From Prevotella sp. (lineage in GTDB: Bacteria; Bacteroidota; Bacteroidia; Bacteroidales; Bacteroidaceae): 64,000 nt of DNA. The stretch is taken from assembly GCA_017645645.1 (NCBI GenBank), contig JAGCOB010000008.1, positions 62,001 to 126,000 of the forward strand, written 5' to 3'. Shown here one piece after another: positions 57,658 through 64,000 of the stretch. The notes under the pieces are model-generated. The model was not told the origin of the DNA. It saw nothing but the letters and a program-made list of their open reading frames with translations, and did not search any database. The position numbers and the translations under genes were made by a program. Each line of letters starts with the position of its first letter. The stretch's first letter is position 1.

Positions 57658-58743
57658 ATGGACAAATTACCCTATAGAGAGTTCCTGGCGATGATACTGG
57701 AGAAGACCCGCGAGGCGGACATCCCGTATTCTGGCGCTTTCGAGTTGACACCGCTGTGCAACCTCGACTGCAAAATGTGCTATGTGCATCTGCAGGACCC
57801 GTCGGTAAAGCATCAGATGCTCTCTGGGGAACAATGGATTTCCCTTATCCAACAGGCCATCGACGCGGGCATGATGGAAGCACTACTGACGGGCGGCGAG
57901 GCCATGACGCACCCAGCCTTTTGGGACATCTATATGTACCTGATCAACCATGGCATAACTACCCGCGTCAAGACCAACGGCATTCTGCTCAACGAGGAGG
58001 CCATCAAAAAGTTTCAGGAATATCCGCCGTTCAAACTCGACATCTCCCTTTATGGCTGCGACAGCGAGTCGTATGTGGCGGTTACGGGCGTGGATGCTTA
58101 TGAGCAGGTGGTCAGGCATATCCGGATAGCCATCGATGCGGGGTTGCATATTCAGATTATGATAACCCCCAGCAGTTATATGTCGCCTTGGACGGAGCGG
58201 GTGATGGAGCTGGCCCGGTCTTTTTATGTCAGCGTGCTGGTCAACGATACGCTTATTGAGCCCAATGTGAATACGGGAAGGCATAAAGCCGATTTTGACA
58301 TAAGCCTTGAAGAAGATCTGAGAATCAAAGAAAGGAGAAAGGAACTTTTCTCGGCTGGATATTCTACCGGTGATCATGAGTTCTTTATGAAGCGGAGGAA
58401 TCGCCCCATGCTTTCTGACAAGGGCTTGTATTGTGATGCCGGGCGTACGGGCTTTGCCATCAACTGGGATGGTGTCATGGTGCCCTGCTTATCGTTCCCA
58501 AGGGATGTGGTCTGTGGCTATCCTTTGCGGGATGGATTCCCTCAAGCTTGGGGCGAGGTTAACGAAGGGGTGAAGAACTACGAGGTGCCCAAGGCGTGCC
58601 ATAGTTGCGAACTGAACACTCATTGCCATTACTGTCCGATGCATCACCAGAAGATGGCAGCCCAGCATCTGTGCGATCCAGATTATTGCAATTTTTTGAA
58701 AGGAAGATACAAGGCCGTAAAAAAGACAAGAAACGAAGAATAA
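57658..58743 (+). CDS. radical SAM/SPASM peptide-modifying enzyme
   Basis: A 361-residue radical SAM enzyme. The cluster-binding motif is CNLDCKMC (about residues 34-41), followed by GGEAM. The C-terminal SPASM domain has cysteines in CDAGRTGFAIN, VPCLSF, CHSCELNTHCHYC and LCDPDYCNF, enough for two auxiliary iron-sulphur clusters. Such enzymes make thioether, carbon-carbon or similar crosslinks in ribosomal peptides. It lies 36 bases upstream of a 48-residue precursor and a PqqD-like gene, so that peptide is its probable substrate. By eye it uses more GC-ending codons than gpmI, suggesting transfer. The product class is not known. Confidence 0.92.
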   Translation: MDKLPYREFLAMILEKTREADIPYSGAFELTPLCNLDCKMCYVHLQDPSVKHQMLSGEQWISLIQQAIDAGMMEALLTGGEAMTHPAFWDIYMYLINHGITTRVKTNGILLNEEAIKKFQEYPPFKLDISLYGCDSESYVAVTGVDAYEQVVRHIRIAIDAGLHIQIMITPSSYMSPWTERVMELARSFYVSVLVNDTLIEPNVNTGRHKADFDISLEEDLRIKERRKELFSAGYSTGDHEFFMKRRNRPMLSDKGLYCDAGRTGFAINWDGVMVPCLSFPRDVVCGYPLRDGFPQAWGEVNEGVKNYEVPKACHSCELNTHCHYCPMHHQKMAAQHLCDPDYCNFLKGRYKAVKKTRNEE

Positions 58744-58779
58744 TCGACTAGTTTTGATAACGAACATAAAAAAACTGAT

Positions 58780-58926
58780 ATGGAAAAAGAAACGAAAAAA
58801 AAGACCTACGAGGAGCCTACCGTTCAGAAGGTAGAGTTTGATTTCAAGACCAGAATTGCTGCATCAGGGTGTATTTATAGTGGAGAGCTTTGTGAAGACA
58901 AAGGCGGCCCCTTATACTGGGACTAA
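58780..58926 (+). CDS. RiPP precursor peptide
   Basis: A 48-residue peptide too short for routine gene calling. The N-terminal 30 residues look like a leader: charged MEKETKKKTYEEPTVQ, then KVEFDFKTRIAASG. The last 18 residues, CIYSGELCEDKGGPLYWD, look like the core, with two cysteines six residues apart, two tyrosines and a tryptophan next to the end. Leaders of the EEPxVxKVEFDF type precede radical SAM targets in other Bacteroidetes, as far as I recall. The next gene starts directly after its stop (TAA ATG). Cleavage after ASG is inferred, not seen. Confidence 0.8.
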   Translation: MEKETKKKTYEEPTVQKVEFDFKTRIAASGCIYSGELCEDKGGPLYWD

Positions 58927-59199
58927 ATGAGCGAACTACAATTGAACAAGGATTTCGTGCTTCGCAAGGTGTGCGGCTTGAATGTCGTCATGCCTACGGG
59001 AGCTAATGTCAAGGACTTTGGAGGTGCACTGAATCTTAACGATACCGCTGCGCTGATTTTCGAACAACTGCAGGCGGGCAAGACCGCCGAAGAAGCAGCT
59101 GCTGCCCTTGTGGCCGAGTATGACGTGAAGCCCGAGAAGGCCCTTGCTGACGTGCAGAAAACCATCGACTCGCTGCGGGAGGCAGGCGTGGTGGCCTGA
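58927..59199 (+). CDS. PqqD-family peptide recognition protein
   Basis: A 90-residue PqqD-like protein (winged-helix RiPP recognition element) that would hold the precursor leader and present it to the radical SAM enzyme. Typical pattern: VLRKVCGLNVVMP, LNDTAALIFEQL, then AAALVAEYDV and a final helix TIDSLREAGVV. It starts at the base after the precursor stop, so translation is coupled. Confidence 0.9.
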   Translation: MSELQLNKDFVLRKVCGLNVVMPTGANVKDFGGALNLNDTAALIFEQLQAGKTAEEAAAALVAEYDVKPEKALADVQKTIDSLREAGVVA

Positions 59200-59218
59200 C
59201 CTCCGCCAGCGAGACACG

Positions 59219-59707
59219 ATGGAGAAGATATCGCTGACCGTAGAGCAATGGGTAGCGCTGCTGGAGCAGTCGCCTGAAGGAGCGGGACAGATTCCCGTAT
59301 GGTTTCAGGTGACAGGGTGCAGTATGCTGCCGTTTGTCCGTCCCTTCCGCGACGACGTGATGATTGTTGCGGTCAAGGAAGAGGAACTGAAGGTGGGCGA
59401 CATCGTACTGTTCCCTGGCAAATACAATGGCGGTGACTATTGTCTGCATCGTCTCTATCGGATAGAGGGTGACCGCGTGCAGACCTTCGGCGACGGCAAC
59501 CCGCATCCCGACCATTGGCAACCCAAATCACAAATCTTAGGCAAGGCTTTGCTCATCAAGCGCGGGCGGCTCACCATCGACTGCGAATCACCCCGATGGG
59601 TGAAGCGTTTCCGCCTCTGGAACTCATTGTTGCTCCTGCGCCCCGTTCTGCTGTTACCATTCAGGGTGATGAACAAACTGCATCGTTTATTCCCTAGATT
59701 GTTTTAG
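59219..59707 (+). CDS. S26-like peptidase of the RiPP cluster
   Basis: A 162-residue protein with the signal-peptidase-type nucleophile motif VTGCSMLPF (Ser35) and the following DDVMIVAV strand, then HRLYRIEGDRVQTFGDGNP. The usual lysine base position is not obvious. A hydrophobic C-terminal segment (LLLLRPVLLLPF) may anchor it in the membrane. S24/S26-type proteins of this size accompany PqqD-like and kinase-like genes in peptide clusters. It may remove the leader, but that is inference. I set the start at ATG 59219, 19 bases after the PqqD-like gene. Confidence 0.8.
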   Translation: MEKISLTVEQWVALLEQSPEGAGQIPVWFQVTGCSMLPFVRPFRDDVMIVAVKEEELKVGDIVLFPGKYNGGDYCLHRLYRIEGDRVQTFGDGNPHPDHWQPKSQILGKALLIKRGRLTIDCESPRWVKRFRLWNSLLLLRPVLLLPFRVMNKLHRLFPRLF

Positions 59708-59710
59708 TCC

Positions 59711-60640
59711 ATGAAAGCCTATTACTTCGCCAATTATCGCCTGCTGGTGGATGATGCCATCAGTCAGAGCGACCGTATGGAATACCTTGCTGGCTTCAGT
59801 AAGGTGATGTCTGCCACGCATACCTTTACCCTTCACTTGGGCGATGAGGCATTGCTGGAGAGCAAAATGGCAGAGGCAACCAAATGTCCCATCGTTTGCA
59901 CGACAGACCGTTTTAATATCCACGACACGCAGGATTCTTGGTCTTTCGTCTCGCGGATGGATGAGGAAAGCGTCAAGATTCGTGGCAAGTACGTGCTGAC
60001 CTGTGTCAGAGACTATAGCAAGATGACGCTTTACATCTCCCGACAACCTTACTATGAAGAAAGAATCCAAAGATGGATAATGCCAGGCTTTCCTATGTCC
60101 TCTGCCATCCGTGCCGCTTGTGAGGCAGGCATGACGATGCGCGACGGAATGCCCCTGCACGCAGCTCTGATAGAGAAAGACGGTTATGGCGTGGTGTTCC
60201 TCGGTCCCTCGGGCATGGGCAAATCGACACAGGCCAAGCTGTGGGTGGAGCATCAGGGTGCCGACTTCATCATCGGCGACCGCCCAGGCCTTCGCCGCAT
60301 CGATGGCCAATGGATAGGCTTCGGCATGCCGTGGGACGGCAAGGATGGTATCAGGCAGCAGAAGCAGGTGCCCATCCGTGCGCTCATCTCCCTGGAACAG
60401 GCCCCCGAGAACAGCATCCGCCGCCTCACGAAGCAGGAGGCGATGATTGTATTGCTCAACCAGGTGATGATGCCCATGTGGGACGATGCTGCTATGGCGT
60501 TGCTCACCCCCCTGATGGGCCAGCTCGCCACTGAGATACCCTTCTATAATCTGAAGAACCTGCCCAACAAGGAGGCGACAGAGTTGACCCGCGAGACTAT
60601 CTGTGAAACATGTTCATCCGAAAGTAGACCCATAGTATGA
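59711..60640 (+). CDS. HPr-kinase-like protein of the RiPP cluster
   Basis: A 309-residue protein with an N-terminal beta-rich domain (about 1-125) and a C-terminal HPrK/PEPCK-type nucleotide-binding domain carrying P-loop GPSGMGKST (about residues 165-173). HPr-kinase-like enzymes are known tailoring kinases of some lasso peptides (PadeK and ThcoK phosphorylate a C-terminal serine). Here the core peptide has Ser34 and tyrosines but ends in Asp, so a different acceptor or role is likely. It starts 3 bases after the peptidase gene and overlaps the next frame by 4. Confidence 0.85.
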   Translation: MKAYYFANYRLLVDDAISQSDRMEYLAGFSKVMSATHTFTLHLGDEALLESKMAEATKCPIVCTTDRFNIHDTQDSWSFVSRMDEESVKIRGKYVLTCVRDYSKMTLYISRQPYYEERIQRWIMPGFPMSSAIRAACEAGMTMRDGMPLHAALIEKDGYGVVFLGPSGMGKSTQAKLWVEHQGADFIIGDRPGLRRIDGQWIGFGMPWDGKDGIRQQKQVPIRALISLEQAPENSIRRLTKQEAMIVLLNQVMMPMWDDAAMALLTPLMGQLATEIPFYNLKNLPNKEATELTRETICETCSSESRPIV

Positions 60641-61671
60641 TGACGAAACATTACAAGGTAGCGGGACATACGTTTGCCGTAAGCAGTCAAGCTGTTTTTT
60701 TTGAGCTGATGGGAAACTATGAACCATTTGAATGCGAGGGCGGTGAGCCGTTGTTCTCGTTGACAGTAGAATGTGGTGTAGTACCCGAATATACCGAAGA
60801 GTATCGGCAGGAGAGCTATGACGAGGGTGTGACGGACGAGTTCATCAAACCGATCCACAATGCTTCTGTCAACGGCTGCATCGAGGAGGGTGATGTCGTT
60901 ATCTTCATCAACTTCCGCAACGACCGTGCCAAGGAGATGACCATCGCACTGACCCAGGAGGATATGCCGGAGCAAGGTATGAAGACCATCCCCGGACTGC
61001 AGTACTACTGCATGACTCCATACGACGCTAACTTCAAGGGTGTTCATATCCTCTTCCCCAAGGAGAACGTGGAGGATACCTTAGGTGAATACCTGAGCAA
61101 GCAGGGCAAGAAGCAGTTGCATACTGCCGAGACGGAGAAATATGCACACGTGACCTTCTTCTTCAACGGTGGTCGTGAGGCTCCCTACGAGGGTGAGGAC
61201 CGTATCCTGGTGCCTTCTCCGAAGGTGGCTACCTACGACCTGAAGCCTGAGATGAGTGCCTATGAGGTGAAGGACAAGCTCGTCGCTGCCATCAACGAGA
61301 ACAAGTACGACTTCATCGTGGTGAACTTCGCCAATGGTGACATGGTAGGACATACGGGTGTCTATAACGCCATTGCCAAGGCTGTATGGGCTGTCGACAA
61401 TTGTGTGAAGGCTGTCATCGAGGCTGCCAAAGCCAACGACTATGAGGCTATCATCATTGCCGACCACGGTAATGCCGACAATGCCATCAATCCTGATGGT
61501 ACACCGAACACGGCTCACTCACTGAATCCTGTTCCGTTCATCTATGTGACAAACAACAACTCTGCTACTGTCAAGGACGGTCGCTTGGCTGACGTGGCTC
61601 CCTCTATCCTCCATATCATGGGACTGGAGCAACCATCCGACATGACGGGTGAGAACTTGATACAGGACTAA
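60637..61671 (+). pseudogene. chimeric gene: start of an HPrK-like-cluster gene fused to the 3' part of gpmI
   Basis: An open frame of 344 residues in two parts. Residues 1-59 ([13 protein letters not shown]... to YTEEYRQE) do not match GpmI and look like the start of another cluster gene, probably a paralogue of the preceding HPrK-like protein. Residues 60-344 are almost identical in protein to GpmI 221-507, including [10 protein letters not shown] and DHGNADNAI. The catalytic serine MGNSEVGH and the N-terminal DGWG are missing, so it cannot act as a mutase. The junction is near 60813, at a GAGAGCTATGA shared by both sources. It is intact by frame yet almost certainly non-functional. Confidence 0.85.
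60813..61671 (+). repeat. diverged direct repeat of the gpmI 3' region
   Basis: About 860 bp corresponding to 56532-57396. In the first 225 aligned bases I count about 15 differences, nearly all silent, so this is not a recent exact copy. Confidence 0.85.
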
Positions 61672-61857
61672 TCTCCTGTTACTAATATCGTTTCGGGTAT
61701 ATCGTAACAGGTGGAAAGTGCCGTTGTAGCAGGGAGAAAGACAGGCACTTTCAGGGTGAAAGTAACGTTCTAATCGGTATAACGGCGGACGCTGCTGTTA
61801 TTAGCAGCGCCCGCTGCTAATATCGACAGCGGTCGGTGTCATCATCAGCAACGGGCG
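61672..61857. other. structured spacer at the right edge of the peptide cluster
   Basis: No gene. An 8-bp perfect inverted repeat CCTGTTAC / GTAACAGG (61675-61682, 61704-61711) follows the stop directly. Further on, GC-rich segments around GCTGCT/AGCAGC (61791-61808) can form overlapping hairpins. They could terminate transcription from both sides. Confidence 0.65.
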
Positions 61858-62385
61858 CTACTGACCCTTCAGGTACTTATCTACTTTATAGGACTGCACT
61901 GTCGAAAGAACTACCTTGCCGTCCTTGTCTATTACTACCATAGAGGGAATCCATTTCACCCCATACGCTTTGGCAATATCCGTCTCCTTGAATTTCTTCA
62001 GTTCACTGACCTGCGTAAAGGTGATGCCGAATTGTTCACAGCCTTTCCGCCATGCCTCCACATCGGTGTCCATCGAGACACCCACGAACTCTACCCCCTG
62101 AGGAGCATACTCCTTATACATCCGTACCACCTCTGGGGCATCCTTACGACAGTCAGGACACCACGATGCCCAGAAGTCAAGAACGACAGTCTTGCCTCTC
62201 AACTGTGAGAGTTCAAACGTCTTCCCGTCAAGGGTCTTCATCTTGAAATCGGGAGCGACAGTATCTGGTTTAACAAGTTCCGTCGCATATTGACTGTCTA
62301 AGTCAGGTTCTGGTACAGACTGCGCCTTCGCCACAGTCACACACAACAGGAGCACTACACAGAACACTTTACTCATGATTCTCAT
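61858..62385 (-). CDS. TlpA-like thiol-disulfide oxidoreductase
   Basis: A 175-residue secreted thioredoxin-fold protein with a signal peptide ending at AKAQ. The active site is WCPDC in FWASWCPDCRKDAPEVV, and the cis-proline loop is WIPSMVV. It resembles TlpA/ResA-type reductases that act on periplasmic cysteines or in cytochrome maturation. It is a single gene with its own promoter (62412-62442). Confidence 0.93.
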   Translation of the reverse strand: MRIMSKVFCVVLLLCVTVAKAQSVPEPDLDSQYATELVKPDTVAPDFKMKTLDGKTFELSQLRGKTVVLDFWASWCPDCRKDAPEVVRMYKEYAPQGVEFVGVSMDTDVEAWRKGCEQFGITFTQVSELKKFKETDIAKAYGVKWIPSMVVIDKDGKVVLSTVQSYKVDKYLKGQ

Positions 62386-62411
62386 ACACTGACCTTTTTT
62401 AGATTTATCTG

Positions 62412-62442
62412 CAAAAATACAAAGGATTGGGCAATATGCAAA
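62412..62442 (-). promoter_or_regulatory. promoter of the TlpA-like gene
   Basis: A -7 TATTTTTG (62412-62419) and a -33 TTTG (62439-62442) on the minus strand, 19 bp apart. Confidence 0.65.
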
Positions 62443-62511
62443 GGAAAAGATGAAAAAAAATCAAAATCGTTTGCATAGTTCAGATATTTTGCCTAAGATA
62501 CTGGAGTAGGC

Positions 62512-64000
62512 TTAATAGTAGCGGATTGCCAGCATGGTGAGGTCGTCACTCTGCTCTGCTGTCCCCACGAACTGGTGGACGGCATTGTCCATGTGAGCGA
62601 CGAGGTCGGCAGGCTTGGTGATATGCTCGGTGATGGCTGAGCTGGCAACATCATAGATGCGCTTATCGCCGAACTGGGAGAGGGTGACATCCTCTGCCTC
62701 GTTCAACCCGTCGGTAAACAGGAAGATAGTGGTACCATGCGAAAGTGTCGTCTCTTCAGCAACGAACGTATAGTCTGGCATGATACCGACCACCAGGTTG
62801 GGGTCGCAGGACATCTCAGTCACCTGGTCGCTGATGAGCAATGGGGGGTTATGACCTCCGTTGCAATAGAGCAGGCGTCCCGTCTTCAAGTCGAGGACAC
62901 CGACGAACAAAGTGACAAACATACCCGTATCGTTGTTGTCAACAAGGGCATCGTTGATGGAGCACACGATGGCAGCAGGCTCTGAGGTATGGGCAGAGAT
63001 ATTACGGAACAGCGACCTGGTAACTGCCATGACCAATGAGGCAGGGATACCCTTGCCTGACACGTCACCAATACAGAAGAACAGATGCTCATCACGGATG
63101 TAGAAGTCGAAGAGATCGCCACCGACGGCTCTGGCTGGTGCCAGCATGCCATAGATATCGACATCGGAGCGTTGCGGGTAAGGCGGGAAGGTCTTGGGCA
63201 GCATCGACATCTGTATGTTATGCGCGATATTCAGCTCACTCTCCATGGTGGCTTTCTGTGCTGTGGTAGTCTGAAGCTGCTCGACATACTGTGTCAGGGA
63301 GTGCTGCATCTCCTCGAAGGAGTCACGAAGCAGGTGTATCTCATCGTGACTCTTCAACTCTGGCAGCTCTGTCTTGAAGTTTCCTTTTGCCACCTCGTCG
63401 GCAGTGGTTGCCAACTGGTTCAGCGGTCTAACCGCCTTTTTAATGGATTTGCGTCCGAAGAAATAGACTATCAGCAAACCTAACAGGATAAATGTGATGG
63501 CGACACCGGCAACGATATATCCGCCGCTATGGATAAAGATCTTGGGTATTACGATTGAGATGTACCAGTTGGTGTGTTTCACACTCTGAGTATTGATAAA
63601 AACATCTTCGCCATCCAACATGATCTCATCCTGTTTACTATTGTTGATTGTCAGACTTCCGAGATTGCTGCCAGATGCCTTTGTCATATAAGACTTGATG
63701 TTCTCTTTTACCAAACGCTTCATGTCAGGGTGTATCAACACCGTACCTGCGCTGTCAGTCATGTAGTAATAGATCTGAAATTTTGGATTCCATTCTTTAT
63801 CCTGACGATGAATCATGGTGACAGGCTGTATCTTCTCACTCAACCAGGAGAGTGACAGGTCAACACCCAATACTGCAACCGTGCGATGCTGACGATCATG
63901 GATGGGCAGAAGGTAGGACACCAATGGCGACTGCGCACTGTCATTATCAAGGAAAGCCTTTGCCCAATAGCCTTCCTTGCTGGAAATGGCTTCCTTGAAC
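62512..64000 (-). CDS. SpoIIE-type PP2C phosphatase with Cache and HAMP domains, 5' end outside the window
   Basis: A partial gene of at least 496 residues that continues past base 64000; the frame is open to the edge. Visible from the N-terminal side are an extracellular sensor resembling dCache (AVLGVDLSL, then MTDSAGTVLIH) and a membrane segment (VAGVAITFILLGLLIVYFFG). These are followed by a HAMP domain, a short coiled coil and the SpoIIE/PP2C domain with metal-site motifs GGDLFDF, IGDVSGKGIPA and TDGLNEA. Such proteins reverse anti-sigma-factor antagonist phosphorylation (partner-switching). No partner gene is in the window. Confidence 0.92.
   Translation of the reverse strand, partial: FKEAISSKEGYWAKAFLDNDSAQSPLVSYLLPIHDRQHRTVAVLGVDLSLSWLSEKIQPVTMIHRQDKEWNPKFQIYYYMTDSAGTVLIHPDMKRLVKENIKSYMTKASGSNLGSLTINNSKQDEIMLDGEDVFINTQSVKHTNWYISIVIPKIFIHSGGYIVAGVAITFILLGLLIVYFFGRKSIKKAVRPLNQLATTADEVAKGNFKTELPELKSHDEIHLLRDSFEEMQHSLTQYVEQLQTTTAQKATMESELNIAHNIQMSMLPKTFPPYPQRSDVDIYGMLAPARAVGGDLFDFYIRDEHLFFCIGDVSGKGIPASLVMAVTRSLFRNISAHTSEPAAIVCSINDALVDNNDTGMFVTLFVGVLDLKTGRLLYCNGGHNPPLLISDQVTEMSCDPNLVVGIMPDYTFVAEETTLSHGTTIFLFTDGLNEAEDVTLSQFGDKRIYDVASSAITEHITKPADLVAHMDNAVHQFVGTAEQSDDLTMLAIRYY

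Overview
The window comes from a member of the Bacteroidales, most likely Prevotella-like. The pointers are: many promoters with the Bacteroidetes -7 box (TAnnTTTG), several with a TTTG -33 box about 20 bp upstream; a hybrid two-component regulator next to glycoside hydrolases; a BspA-type leucine-rich-repeat surface protein ending in dockerin repeats; a split HipA toxin system; and the nusA-infB-suf gene order. It could be an isolate or a metagenome-assembled genome.

Layout. 1-10.8 kb: end of a membrane protein gene coupled to rpoN and a hypothetical gene (-), two tandem overlapping histidine acid phosphatases (+), sufE and a U32 protein (-), a papain-like lipoprotein (+), cysS and a succinate/acetate CoA-transferase (-). 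10.8-13.9 kb: a gene-poor stretch with palindromic repeats, a RhuM/PLD-like gene, an orphan promoter, a 22-bp-period repeat array and a small two-gene unit. 13.9-17.1 kb: a hemolysin III family protein and pnp. 17.1-26.2 kb: a polysaccharide-utilisation block with GH67 (-) divergent from GH29, GH43, GH2 and a lipoprotein (+). 26.3-27.6 kb: a RelE/ParE toxin-antitoxin pair, YccF and tRNA-Asn. 27.7-42.3 kb: an S41 protease, then one long co-directional run rimP-nusA-infB-sufB-NCS2 permease-sufC-sufD-sufS-rnhB-sodium/solute symporter. 42.5-47.4 kb: a hypothetical gene, the BspA-like gene and a three-gene hipB-hipS-hipT system. 47.4-55.7 kb: a second xylan block (GH67, hybrid two-component regulator, GH3). 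55.8-61.7 kb: gpmI, then an inserted peptide-natural-product (RiPP) cluster closed by a second, truncated gpmI copy. 61.8-64 kb: a TlpA-like thioredoxin and a partial SpoIIE-type phosphatase.

How the genes work together. The two hydrolase blocks together encode alpha-glucuronidase (twice), beta-xylosidase/arabinofuranosidase, beta-galactosidase-type, alpha-fucosidase and GH3 activities, which fits breakdown of decorated glucuronoarabinoxylan; the sensor-regulator overlaps one GH67 gene and probably controls it. No SusC/SusD pair is in view. The long central run links ribosome/transcription factors to iron-sulphur cluster assembly by a TAATG stop/start overlap.

The most unusual content is (i) the RiPP cluster: radical SAM/SPASM enzyme, 48-residue precursor with an 18-residue two-cysteine tail, PqqD-like recognition protein, S26-like peptidase and HPr-kinase-like enzyme, sitting between gpmI and a diverged gpmI 3' fragment fused in frame to the start of another cluster gene; (ii) seven heptanucleotide (7-bp period) tandem repeat tracts inside the coding sequences of five conserved genes; (iii) a HipBST-type system whose kinase carries an N-terminal Cys/His zinc-finger-like motif; and (iv) a strong orphan promoter leading into a non-coding, 22-bp-periodic region. 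Every assignment is by reading of motifs; no database search was possible.
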